Source: Pyxicephalus adspersus (Eukaryota; Chordata; Amphibia; Anura; Pyxicephalidae). Taken from it: a DNA stretch of 64,000 nt. Every line of letters begins with the position of its first letter. The first letter of the stretch is position 1. The stretch spans positions 68,748,637 to 68,812,636 of the forward strand of contig NC_092859.1 of the NCBI RefSeq assembly GCF_032062135.1. Direction: 5' to 3'. A program made the translations under genes and the position numbers. Positions 47,326 through 57,855 of this stretch are shown one piece after another. Below the pieces are notes generated by a model, which was not told the origin of the DNA, did not search any database, and saw only the letters and a list, made by a program, of their open reading frames with translations.

Positions 47326-47543
47326 GGATGGGTTGTTTATGTCGCGATTTCAATTTATTGCGGGTTTTTAGGAGTTGTTTGCGGTTACTGGGGGAAGAAG
47401 GAAAGGCTTTTTCTTCTCTTTCATTTCGGATTGGGGCTGCTACGGAGGCAGCTAGGTGGGGTCTAGGGGATGAGGTCATTAAGAGGATAGGCAGGTGGGA
47501 ATCGGACAGGTTTCGTTTGTATGTTAGGCCTCATTTATTGTGA
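47258..47543 (+). pseudogene. Ngaro tyrosine recombinase C-terminal remnant
   Basis: Two frames together give a short C-terminal half: a first piece with GPLLMHEDGLFMSRFQFIAGF (to 47,371), then, after a shift in a T-run, FRSCLRLLG and LSFRIGAATEAA with VIKRIGRWESDRFRLYVRP (to 47,543). The nucleophile Tyr is in RLYVRP and the second box is SFRIGA. The His of the HSFR box is Leu here. The N-terminal SAM-like domain and the first catalytic Arg box are deleted, so the protein cannot recombine DNA. Family members run to about 300 residues; fewer than 100 remain. Confidence 0.85.
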
Positions 47544-48252
47544 AAAGGGGCTCTTCATCGGGGGGGGGGGTTTGTTTTCTTTGAATGGGTTTCTTGGGAG
47601 CTGCTGGGGGGTCTGGGGGTTTCAGAATGGTTGTTGTTTACTTGTTTGTTTCTTAGGTTCACAATGCTGCCTGGTGTGGATTGTCGGTCATTCATACGTG
47701 TGGTGGGGAGCCAAGCGGGCTGCAGTTCGGCCGGAGGGTCGGCAGTTGGGATTTCCTCGGGCGGAAGCTTTGGTGCGCTGGATAGGTGTGAGGGGCATGC
47801 TTTGGAGTCGGATGGTCCCAGAGATTCGGAGGTGTGCAGCGCTGGATAGAGCGCCGGACTTCGTGGTGATGCACGCCGGAGGGAATGATTTGGGTAACAG
47901 GGCAATGAAAGGTATAGTGCGGGTTGTGCGATTGGATTTCTTAAGATTACAGGCGGAGTTTCCTGGTACTGTTTTTGCGTGGTCACACATAGTGGCGCGG
48001 TCGGTGTGGAGGGGGGCGAGGTCAGTTGAGGGTGTTAACAAGGCTAGGATCAAGGTCAATAAGGAAGTGGGTAGGTTTGTGGCCAGAAATGGGGATGTGG
48101 TGGTTAGACACAGGGAGGTGGAGGAGGATACTTGTCAGTTTTTGAGACAGGATGGCGTGCATTTGAATGATGTTGGTACAGATTTGTGGTGCTTGGGGCT
48201 GCAGGATGGCATACAGAGAGCGATCCGGGTGTGGAAGGGCGCACGGTTGTGA
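47521..48252 (+). CDS. SGNH/GDSL-type hydrolase ORF of the Ngaro element
   Basis: 243 codons if read from 47,521; the domain itself begins at about residue 52. Block I is VGHSYV with the nucleophile Ser58 (GHS in place of GDS), block III is GGND at 120-123, and block V is DGVHLND with D211 and H214. A Ser/Asp/His triad is therefore present. SGNH domains of this kind are a hallmark ORF of Ngaro elements; the substrate is not established and an esterase-like activity is inferred from the fold. The first ~50 residues are low-complexity and partly overlap the recombinase frame. The sequence just before the domain is pyrimidine-rich and ends TTCTTAG at 47,650-47,656, a possible splice acceptor, so the true N-terminus may come from splicing. 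Confidence 0.82.
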   Translation: MLGLIYCEKGLFIGGGGLFSLNGFLGSCWGVWGFQNGCCLLVCFLGSQCCLVWIVGHSYVWWGAKRAAVRPEGRQLGFPRAEALVRWIGVRGMLWSRMVPEIRRCAALDRAPDFVVMHAGGNDLGNRAMKGIVRVVRLDFLRLQAEFPGTVFAWSHIVARSVWRGARSVEGVNKARIKVNKEVGRFVARNGDVVVRHREVEEDTCQFLRQDGVHLNDVGTDLWCLGLQDGIQRAIRVWKGARL

Positions 48253-48650
48253 GGGGTCCCAACCATGCGCTGTGGCGGTTGAGGCTTGGTGGAAGGTAAG
48301 AGTTCTAGATTAATTATGGTTGGGGGGGACACCCAAGGTGGTGGCGTAATCCCCCCCCCCCCTTTTGGCAAGTGGATTGGTGGAGGCCCCTGAGGTGGTG
48401 TTGTGCTGCTAGGGGGCCAGGTTGGCTTGGTGTTGGTGTTTATGGAACTGTGGTGGCGTGGCGGACTTTACCTTCCGGGCCTGCAATCTAGTCGTTTAAA
48501 ATTGGTTGGTTATAAAAGGGTTAATTCAGACTGGAGGGGGCTGGCAAGGGGGGGGGGGGGGGGGGGGGGGAGGGGGGGGGGGGGGGAGTAAAGGTGTATA
48601 TGTTAAAGGGGGGAAGATCTTAAAAGGCAAGCTACGAGCTACCTTTGTCA
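48253..48650 (+). other. Ngaro 3' region, G-rich
   Basis: Non-coding, G/T-rich on the plus strand, with C12-13 at about 48,350-48,362 and a G run broken by single A at 48,550-48,588. GTTATAAAAG at about 48,511 resembles a TATA box. The boundary with AT-rich flank is near 48,650. Terminal repeats of the Ngaro split type are suspected but not proven. Confidence 0.5.
48550..48588. repeat. Poly-G run
   Basis: About 40 bases, all G apart from one A. G-quadruplex-prone, and its length may not be assembled reliably. Confidence 0.9.
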
Positions 48651-50351
48651 TGATGTAACTCTCACGCCAACATGTAGGAGTTCATTATTACAATACTTTA
48701 TCATACACATTTCTATAGCAATCAGGCAGTTAAGTATGTTTTATTCCAGAGGGGTCATTACTTGGTCCCTTCTGCAATAAAATTGAACTTCATTTCTGCT
48801 CTAACCTGCTTACATGATAGGCCTGGAAAGCAGCCCAACAGTCAACTGAAGTAGCTCAAATAGCAGGCTGGCAACAATGTTGTTATTGGAAGAGCAATAT
48901 CTTAGAATTGTAAGCCCCCAGGATCCTCAGGCAAAAAATGAGTAAAAAAAGAGATTTCAGGTTTACATACATTTACTCTTGCAAAAAAAACGTATCCTTT
49001 GATTTTTGTACATCCTTTGTAATAGGACATTTGTACTGCTATTGATAGTTTTAGGTAGTCCAGTGGGCCTGTAGGATTTCAATAATATGAATGGTATGTG
49101 CACCATGTTTAGTACTACATCACATTGCTAGATGTGCCTAAATATTGACACTCTTGCTTATAAGTAGTGAAAAAGGATGTCTAGACTGTCCTGTATCTCA
49201 CCGTCTGCCTTTCATTCTTTTTTAAATACTTTCAAGTTTTTATAGAAGCTATTTAAAATTTCCTATATGCTTACAATGCATTTTTTGACAAAACGCTAAG
49301 TGGTAACATGTCTCATTTACAGGTCTATGCGACTGTAAAATGTAAGGCTGTTTCCGTAGCATGTTCCAGTTGGTGTAGGAGGCTCTCAAAAAGACACCTG
49401 GCTTAAAGTTTAGAATAAAAGGCGGAAAATGTGTGTAAGACAGTGAAAAGATCATTTTTTTGGCGTAATCTAATACTAAATATTATAAATATATAAAGTA
49501 AAAGACCAGCCAAAAATGTTATTGATTTTTTTATCATGGCAGAAGTGTGGCATTTAAATGATACATTTTTTGGCTATCTTAAGTTATCTAAATCAAACCT
49601 GTGTATGTCCCTGCCAATTGGTGCAGCTCTTTATTCATATCTATCATGATATCTCAAGCCAATCAAGATAGTGTCAAGTGGTGTCCTAAACGTGGCACAT
49701 GACCATGAACCTAAACTATTATAGGCCTATTGGACTGCCCAACACCATCAATAGCTGGGCAAACATGATATCAAAAACTATGATAAAAGATAAAAAAAGG
49801 ATACCTTCACATAAAAATGAGTAAAGTGAATGTAATAGATTTTAGTGACAGCACATTGGAGGTTTTCCCTTGGTGACCTTAAAAGCAAATATTAAAATGA
49901 TAATATTATAAGGACATTAACCACAAGCATTTATCCAAGGCATAAAGAAACACAAAAATAAGTAATAAAAAAACTTGTTCACACAAATAAAGATTGGATA
50001 ATAAACAATACCAATACAAATACAGTAATACAGACAGATATTCTCATTGATTTTCTGGGAAATGTTGAATCACATTTATCCAGTTCACAGCAAACAGAGC
50101 ACACTTTTTGCTTTTTAGATGCTGTTTAGGAATAAATGTAACTTTTTTTCAACTAAAGTGAGGAAAATGCATCAATTATAAAAATATCACTTTATAATAA
50201 AATGTAAAAAAATGTATAGTAAAGAGTATACAGTAGTATTAACACACCTTAATAAAAATATGGTATTTTCTCTAGCTTACCAGGTATTAAAATTTTCTAA
50301 ATGTGAGAAAATCTGGGTAACCAAAACAGTTTAAAGCATGAATTAAAGCGG
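48651..50351. other. AT-rich sequence with no recognisable gene
   Basis: No domain-bearing frame and no delimited repeat. Confidence 0.5.
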
Positions 50352-51880
50352 TGTATTACATATAATGCATGTATTCATTAAAAACAATATATATATTTTA
50401 TAACTCAGCTAGCGCAACCACATGCATTTCTGTTAATTTTATAGTCCTTTAATCATCTACACAGTAACACTAAGACACTGAGAAAGGAAGGGTCTGCACT
50501 ATGCCTAAAAAACCTGTATATACATGTCCACATGGAACATGGAAGCAGACATAGAAGACATTGCCGTTAATTTTTTGTCTAGTTAGCAGTTCTGGCAGGG
50601 TTGTCCAGCCTGAATTAGCCGAACAGAATTTTTGCAGGGAAATTTACTCCAATATATGTGCATCAGCCATTTAGCTGCTTGGCTGGGCTCAATAGTGTAT
50701 GGTGAAATTTCTTTATTAGGTACCCAGGTTCTTGACAGGTTAAAGACACAAAAAATCTTTTTTCTTGTCACTACCCTAAAATCCTGAAGAACAGATGAAG
50801 TGGTCTATCAATTATAAAATAAAATTCAATACCTGAAATAAAATATTAATTAGCTGTAAAAATGTAAATGAGAACTACGTTTCTGACATTGTGTGCCACA
50901 GAATATGGAACATTCGGGTGGAATGATAGTTCTTTAAATCAATAGGCAGAGATGCATGAAAACAGATTCAGAATGATAGATTAATTACTCAATAGTCAAG
51001 ACCTCATAATGACAAATAGATGAGTACTCTGACTGGACATTGTGGTTAATTTATCTGAAAGGGGCTTGCACATTGACTTCATTGCTTTACAAATGTTTTA
51101 TAAATGTTAAAGCAAAGAAAAATAAAATATAGTGCTAAAATTGTGGAAGAAATTGCTCTGGTATTGTCTGATGAGGTCCATTGTACACTCCTTATGGAGC
51201 TAGAAGTCTTTCAAATTTCCTCCTGCAGGTAAAAAATGCTGTATGTTTAGCCTTTGCTTAATGCTTCATTTATGTCTGATGCACGGCAGTATATCAATGT
51301 GCAGTTTTGCAATGTATGTCAATGCACAAATGTATGTGCACTGCATGTCAGTGCCTTGCTTTGTAAATGGCAAATCGGCATGATGTTATGAGTTAATTGG
51401 TCCGCTGATATGCTTTGGCAGCTCATTACTAATTGAGCTGCTCTATTGCACAGAATATCAACAGGTGTCACGACAGACCATAAAGGTTTAAATTGACCCT
51501 AAGCCTGGGTCTACTCGGACAGTTTTAAAAAGGCATGTAAATGTTCCTACTGTCATTATATGCGTTTTTATGCACTTTTACAAGCGTTTTAAAGCTTGTC
51601 TTTAAAACACTAAAAAATTCTTATAAAGGCCTATGACACATTTTACCACGAGTTGCCACGATTTTTAATAGGCCTTTATAAAAGTTTTTAATTATAACCC
51701 TTTCAGGGAATGAGTACAGGGGTACATAAAGCCCCTTACTCATTCCCTGAAAGGGTTAAAAATATGTGTAATAAGACAAGGCTTTATTGTTAAAGTATTT
51801 TATTAAATGGTTTTTGTGTAACATAAACTTGTTTTTTACAGGTTATCCCACAATGACAGGATGATTCCCACAGCTGCATT
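50352..51880. repeat. Tandem duplication, unit 1 (1,529 bp)
   Basis: It begins TGTATTACATATAATGC and is repeated immediately downstream. Differences I noticed are single bases, for example GACATTGCCGTT/GACATTGTCGTT. It contains unique AT-rich sequence, then a TACTCGGACAG.. repeat from about 51,510, a perfect 21-bp hairpin at 51,696-51,716/51,737-51,757 and, at its end, the module ACAGGTTATCCCACAATGACAGG. The identical 62-residue minus-strand frames in both units are not a recognised gene. Confidence 0.95.
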
Positions 51881-53409
51881 TGTATTACATATAATGCATG
51901 TATTCATTAAAAACAATATATATATTTTATAACTCAGCTAGCGCAACCACATGCATTTCTGTTAATTTTATAGTCCTTTAATCATCTACACAGTAACACT
52001 AAGACACTGAGAAAGGAAGGGTCTGCACTATGCCTAAAAAACCTGTATATACATGTCCACATGGAACATGGAAGCAGACATAGAAGACATTGTCGTTAAT
52101 TTTTTGTCTAGTTAGCAGTTCTGGCAGGGTTGTCCAGCCTGAATTAGCCGAACAGAATTTTTGCAGGGAAATTTACTCCAATATATGTGCATCAGCCATT
52201 TAGCTGCTTGGCTGGGCTCAATAGTGTATGGTGAAATTTCTTTATTAGGTACCCAGGTTCTTGACAGGTTAAAGACACAAAAAATCTTTTTTCTTGTCAC
52301 TACCCTAAAATCCTGAAGAACAGATGAAGTGGTCTATCAATTATAAAATAAAATTCAATACCTGAAATAAAATATTAATTAGCTGTAAAAATGTAAATGA
52401 GAACTACGTTTCTGACATTGTGTGCCACAGAATATGGAACATTCGGGTGGAATGATAGTTCTTTAAATCAATAGGCAGAGATGCATGAAAACAGATTCAG
52501 AATGATAGATTAATTACTCAATAGTCAAGACCTCATAATGACAAATAGATGAGTACTCTGACTGGACATTGTGGTTAATTTATCTGAAAGGGGCTTGCAC
52601 ATTGACTTCATTGCTTTACAAATGTTTTATAAATGTTAAAGCAAAGAAAAATAAAATATAGTGCTAAAATTGTGGAAGAAATTGCTCTGGTATTGTCTGA
52701 TGAGGTCCATTGTACACTCCTTATGGAGCTAGAAGTCTTTCAAATTTCCTCCTGCAGGTAAAAAATGCTGTATGTTTAGCCTTTGCTTAATGCTTCATTT
52801 ATGTCTGATGCACGGCAGTATATCAATGTGCAGTTTTGCAATGTATGTCAATGCACAAATGTATGTGCACTGCATGTCAGTGCCTTGCTTTGTAAATGGC
52901 AAATCGGCATGATGTTATGAGTTAATTGGTCCGCTGATATGCTTTGGCAGCTCATTACTAATTGAGCTGCTCTATTGCACAGAATATCAACAGGTGTCAC
53001 GACAGACCATAAAGGTTTAAATTGACCCTAAGCCTGGGTCTACTCGGACAGTTTTAAAAAAGCATGTAAATGTTCCTACTGTCATTATATGCGTTTTTAT
53101 GCACTTTTACAAGCGTTTTAAAGCTTGTCTTTAAAACACTAAAAAATTCTTATAAAGGCCTATGACACATTTTACCACGAGTTGCCACGATTTTTAATAG
53201 GCTTTTATAAAAGTTTTTAATTATAACCCTTTCAGGGAATGAGTACAGGGGTACATAAAGCCCCTTACTCATTCCCTGAAAGGGTTAAAAATATGTGTAA
53301 TAAGACAAGGCTTTATTGTTAAAGTATTTTATTAAATGGTTTTTGTGTAACATAAACTTGTTTTTTACAGGTTATCCCACAATGACAGGATGATTCCCAC
53401 AGCTGCATT
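51881..53409. repeat. Tandem duplication, unit 2 (1,529 bp)
   Basis: The second copy, at constant offset 1,529. It keeps the junction to the outer repeat (GCTGCATT followed by GATGTCATGAGC), whereas unit 1 is cut at GCTGCATT. The duplication boundary thus falls inside the repeat, and unit 2's right end is the ancestral context. Confidence 0.95.
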
Positions 53410-53866
53410 GATGTCATGAGCACAACCGTGGGACTCCTGACAGTGTGGGATCCCCAGGCACTAGAGGGCAAATGAGAACAAGTTTCCCCATTCCCCTCTA
53501 GTGCTCCGTGATTGGCTGAGGAATGGGAAACCCTATTGACAGCACAAGTGTCATCAGGATTTCCCTTTCCTCAGCCAATCACAGAGCGGAGTAATCAGCA
53601 GAGCTCTGCTATTCTGACAGCTTTGTTTTCTTGATTGCTCCCCCAGCTTTAGAGGAGCTGTGACATGTGTTCTGTATCCAAGAACACATAGTACAGTTCC
53701 GCTAGGGCTGCAGGAGCAATCAGAAGAGTAGAGCTGTCAACATAGCAGAGCTCCGCTGATTGCTCTGCTGATTGCTCTGCTGATTGCTCTGCTGATTGCT
53801 CTGCTGATTGCTCTGCTCTGTGATTGGCTGAGGAAAGGGAAATCCTGATGACGGCTTAAACGTCAC
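53410..53866. repeat. Continuation of the composite repeat with GATTGGCTGAGG blocks
   Basis: CACTAGAGGGCAAATG..., GTGATTGGCTGAGGAATGGGAAA and CCTTTCCTCAGCCAATCAC form a palindromic unit matching 6,370-6,480. The GATTGGCTGAGGAAAGGGAAATCCTGATGACG block recurs at 53,822-53,852 beside the Ngaro copy. Between them lies a 12-bp minisatellite. Confidence 0.75.
53754..53818. repeat. 12-bp minisatellite
   Basis: About five tandem copies of CTGCTGATTGCT within the composite repeat. Confidence 0.92.
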
Positions 53867-53871
53867 GCAAA

Positions 53872-54405
53872 ATTGAGTTTTCCCAGTAGGGACTGCAACT
53901 CCCTCAACCGTATCTTTTCCATACAGCAAGCCTTAGCCACTTCTAACTTTATCCTCAACAGCTTATCCTCCGGAAGCCTGCACTCCATGCGCACCGAGTC
54001 CAAAACTATCCCCAAAAAGGACAACTCCGTAGTTGGACCCACCGTTTTGCCCTTTGCCAGCGGCACCCCAAAATGCCCCGCCATATGCTCCAATGTTCCC
54101 AAAAGGTTGGCACAAACTAGTGACCCCTTAGGGCCCACACACAGAAAATCGTCCAGATAATGGATAAGGGAGTTGACCCCCGAAACTTCCCTTACCACCC
54201 ACTCCAGAAAAGAACTAAACAATTCAAACAGGGAACAAGAAATCGAGCATCCCATGGGCAAGCATTTGTCAACATAAAAAGCCCCTTGCCAAAAACAACC
54301 CAGCCACCGAAAACTGTCCGGATGAACTGGTAACAGCCAAAAAGCCGCCTCAATGTCGGCCTTAGCCATTAAACAACCCCTGCCTGCCCGCCGAACCAAC
54401 TTCAC
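53872..54405 (-). pseudogene. Ngaro reverse transcriptase fragment (copy 2)
   Basis: 180 open codons closely similar to residues 113-290 of the copy 1 RT. It has GRGCLMAKADIEAAFWLLPV, KCLPMGCSISCSLFELF, LIHYLDDFLCVGPKGS, LSFLGIVLDSV and the end at LQSLLGKLNFA. YLDD and the first aspartate are intact. The fingers' N-terminus is missing at the 5' side: the gag zinc-finger text (CWLFNEGTY) runs almost directly into this fragment by an internal deletion. The 3' end is truncated by the composite repeat, so thumb and RNase H are absent. Confidence 0.9.
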
Positions 54406-54412
54406 TGCTACA

Positions 54413-56058
54413 TCAAATGACGTAAGTTCCCTCGTTGAACAACCAGCAAAGACCTTTTCGTTTACCCGCCGAGGATCCTGCGGCTCCTGAACCCCCGGCG
54501 GTCCCCAGAAACGACTGCGGGGCCATCCTCGCCGATGTCATGAGTCGCATCCATAAGCTGATGTCCTTATGATCCCAACGCATACCGGGCCTCATCGCCT
54601 CCCGCTGCCTAAACTGCTCATCGTATCTTAACCAGGCCGTCCCCCATAAACCCTATACGCCTCGCTAATCGCGTCCAAATAGCAGAAAAGCACCGAACAA
54701 TTCTCCGGCGCCCTCTCACCTGTAATACTAGCCAGGATGGCAAAGGCCTGCAGCCAGTTCTGAAACGTCGGTGGGATCGCTCACCACAGCCCCTTGTCAT
54801 CCCCCAACCGCTTACCATCCCCTGGCTTCACTTCCCGTCCCCCGAACCGTTCCACAGGCAAAAGAGAAAAAATCTCTACATATTCACCTTTCCAAATCTT
54901 CTCCCTCTGTTCTAGCACTAAGTGAGCACCCAACGGATCTTCAAAACACACATAAACCTCACCTTTTGCCCCATCCGCTATCCCTGTATTACTCAGATCC
55001 TCCCCACCCTCTTTCCGATCATCCCCGTCAGCTGCCGCCCAGGGGCCTTACACTCCCGCGTACCCGTTGGCGCAGGAGTGGTAACCCCACTGCTCCCCCT
55101 TGACCCCGGGTCATCCGCGACAGGGGTCAGCCCCCTGCCTTCCCCATCCATTTCCACCACGCTTTCCACAACCTTACCCCCAGCAGCCCCGCCCCCAAAC
55201 TGCAACAACAAATCCCTCAGCCCTTTCAGCAATTCATTCCCCCTAGGCTCTCCCCCTTGAGACCCCCAACTGACCTCAGTGCCCAATTCCTGTCTAAAGG
55301 CACCCCCCTTTGCTCCCCGTCCCTATCAGGCCTAATAATAAATATATCTTTTGACACACATTAGCCCCCCCGTCCCGCCCCCAAACAGCCAGGTACTCCG
55401 TCCGTACCTTCAGCCGCCGTACCGCTGCTTCTTCTTCTTCACGCTGGTCCGGCTTCCGACTCCAGGATCTCCCCGTCTGAAGACTCCTCTGCTGGTGACG
55501 ATCGGCCTCCATCCGCACCCTCTTCCGGCTGACTCCCGATCCTCCACCCGACGAAGCCGTGGCCAGATTCCTTGCACGGGCTGGAGCCCCAACCACGTCC
55601 CTCCGATGGCTGGGCCCAAGATTGCTCCCACGATCCTATCTCCTCCTGGCGGCGCCTCTCCTGGGGAGTTCTTCCTCCCGATCCGGCAGCATGCCCCGGC
55701 TTCTTCCCCGGGTAGGTCTTACTGGGCTCTCCACCTCTCTCCGGGTAATGGAAGGGTCCCTTGGATGCTGCGACGTCTTTCCAGTTCCCTTGCTGGACCC
55801 GGTGGACCGTTTCTTCACGGGCGGGGCCGGAGGGTCTCCAGCAGGGCTTCTGCGGCGTCGTTGTACTCCAGGGGGCTCGTTGGGACTCAGTCACTCCAGC
55901 GGCCTTGACCGCCGAGCGTGTCTAGTAATTGGGGGTACCGACCTTTCTTCTCCCTCGACCCCCAGCATCGCCGAAGCCACTTGGGCCTGCAGCTAGGCGA
56001 CCCCTTTTTCCTCCGCGGCCTGCCGCAGCTGTCCCATTAAGATGTCCAGCTCCTCCAT
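54413..56058 (-). pseudogene. Ngaro ORF1/gag with core (copy 2, broken)
   Basis: From an ATG at about 56,058 it starts MEELDILMGQLRQAAEEKG, then an in-frame TAG. A basic, Arg/Ser/Pro-rich region follows, as in copy 1. From about 55,000 down to 54,640 the gag core can be read with shifts: EYVEIFSLLPVERF, NWLQAFAILASITGE, ENCSVLFCYLDAISEAYRVYGG. Then RWDHKDISLWMRLM and CWLFNEGT lie in 54,413-54,595. These blocks are typical of the Ngaro/DIRS capsid-like region. Several stops interrupt it, so no intact protein can be made. It supplies the part missing from copy 1's ORF1. Confidence 0.8.
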
Positions 56059-56269
56059 GATGCTACGTCTCCACCAATTTTCAAATGATGCCCCCACCCC
56101 TCAGCCCCCCCTTTTTAAACCCAAACCTCATTCCTCCCCTGACCTCTTATTCCCCAATCATCTGCTCCCATTTTCCTGCACTTTTCTCTCTTTTTTTTTT
56201 ATTTTTTATTACCCCTTAACCCTCTGTCTTCTCTACTCCCCCTGTCATGAGACCCTACGCTGAATTCTT

Positions 56270-57855
56270 GCTCCAGGCCTGCTGGCAATTGAAAAACAAT
56301 TGTCACCCTATAGCTGTGAATGTGTAAACGAGTAGGAAAATCACTTCAATAAAAACTGTGGGTTTAAAAATATTGAAAACAACTTCTAAAACAATATTAA
56401 TATATTAAAGCCCATGTGAGGTTGTTAGTTTTTGATTGATTAACTATTTTAACTACCTTTTTGATTGGAAGCTCATTAGGACAGGGCTCTCTTCCTATTG
56501 TTTTATGAAGCTTGGAATTTTATTGATAGGTACCTGTTAGTCACGGATTAATTGATGTGTGTAGCGTTCACATAAGCAGTCTACATAGAGAAACATAAAT
56601 TGCCCCCTGGACACTACCATATGACAAGTAAGGGAGATGAAGTCCCCAGCAATAAAGCAATATAAATGTACTAAACCCACTCTTCCAGGGTTTTTTAGTG
56701 CCTAGTAAAACCATAATGCTGCTGATTTACAATAGCTTGCAAAAAAAATTCTGAGCATGTTCTTTCCAAGGAAAGAGGTGTGATATTCTGAGCTTCACAG
56801 CTGCTCTGTTGCCAAGGGCATGTGTCATCCGTGTGACTATGGTAACCGGTTAAGTGGGATAAAAGAATAGAGTGAGGCTGTCACAGCTTATTAAACTAGC
56901 TGTAAATACACAGAAGGCACATGATATAAAGAGAATATAAACACCTACATTTCATCAGCTCGGTTTTTCTTTTAAAATACATAATCTTTTAGTGAAGGAG
57001 GGAGATAATATGGAATCTGTGGGAGGGTGTATTTGGTCTGATGTAAAGAATTTACATATAACACAAAAGGCACGGCAAGAAGCATGGCACAGAATCATAC
57101 ATTGATGGCATGAATTATTTGCTTGTATAGCAGAACTCGTAAATAGTATTATATGGTAGAAAATACATGCAAGTGGCTAAAACAGGTACAATGAATGTTG
57201 CTGAATAACAGATGAAAGATTACATGACATTATAAGAAAATAACCAAATACATATAGTGTATATATAAAGTTAAGGATATCAAAATGAATAACTCATTGC
57301 TAAAAAGAATACAAATACTAGATGTTTACCTGTGTCTTGTAGTGAATATTACATTTATGTATAGGTAAACATGGGGTGACAGGAGCTGTAGCCAGGTGTG
57401 TGCACTTACTGCTTGGTGCTGGAGGAGGAATCATCTCTGGGGCTAATTGACTTCAGCCTATTGCCTGAACATATATTAAAGTGAGTCTGCCATAAAAAAG
57501 TACTAAAGCTGCTATTGTTGACCTCCCATTTGTGCATGTTCCCTGGCTGTTATGCTGATGCTTTATTTTATGCCCAAACAAGCCTCTGTTCAGTTAGAGC
57601 AATGCTCAGCCAAATCCAAACTGAGTTTATGTTTGCAACCATTTATTTGACAACCAAAAAAATTTGAGGAGTGATGCTGTCCCTGAAGACCACCAGTCAA
57701 TAAAAATGCTAAATGCCATTTTAACTGACAGGCAGTTGTTACCTAACAATAGCAGTGGAAAGCTGCTGTCCACTGTGGGACAATTAAGGAGTCCTAAAAT
57801 GTTTTGATGGGTTGTCAACATAAACTTAGCTTTGGTTGAGCATTGCTCTACCTGA
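56270..57855. other. AT-rich sequence with no recognisable gene
   Basis: No domain-bearing frame. From about 57,600 it belongs loosely to the inverted-repeat element centred near 57,960. Confidence 0.5.

Larger units (their letters stand above)
44890..48650 (+). mobile_element. Ngaro-type tyrosine-recombinase retrotransposon, copy 1 (internally deleted)
   Basis: In order, the plus strand has a G-rich 5' leader, a zinc-finger ORF1 (45,066-45,734), a reverse transcriptase-RNase H frame (45,730-47,325), a tyrosine recombinase remnant (about 47,258-47,543) and an SGNH hydrolase ORF (47,521-48,252). A G/T-rich 3' region follows. RT-RH, YR and SGNH in this order is diagnostic of Ngaro elements, which lack LTRs and integrate by recombinase. 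GC content is much higher than in the flanks. The gag core and most of the YR are missing. Limits are approximate. A G-rich motif at 44,959-44,986 resembles 48,583-48,612. Confidence 0.85.
53867..56265 (-). mobile_element. Ngaro-type retrotransposon, copy 2, inverted and truncated
   Basis: On the minus strand: a leader with GGGGAGTAG..GGGTTAAGGGG, ORF1 from ATG at about 56,058, the gag core, a zinc-finger start, then a reverse transcriptase fragment. It is cut at about 53,867 in the middle of the RT, right after the codons for KLNFA, by the composite repeat. In-frame stops and shifts show it is dead. It lies in opposite orientation to copy 1, about 5 kb away. Confidence 0.85.

Noticed and set aside
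48135..48371. Extra small genes in the Ngaro 3' region, including a glycine-rich frame at 48,403-48,591
   Set aside because: Products of G/C homopolymers and of the opposite strand of the SGNH ORF.
50583..50771. 62-residue minus-strand frame present identically at 52,112-52,300
   Set aside because: Identity is explained by the recent tandem duplication, not by selection; no domain.
54771..56263. Plus-strand frames of 110-185 residues, Pro/Ser-rich
   Set aside because: Antisense shadows of the broken Ngaro ORF1, which lies on the minus strand.
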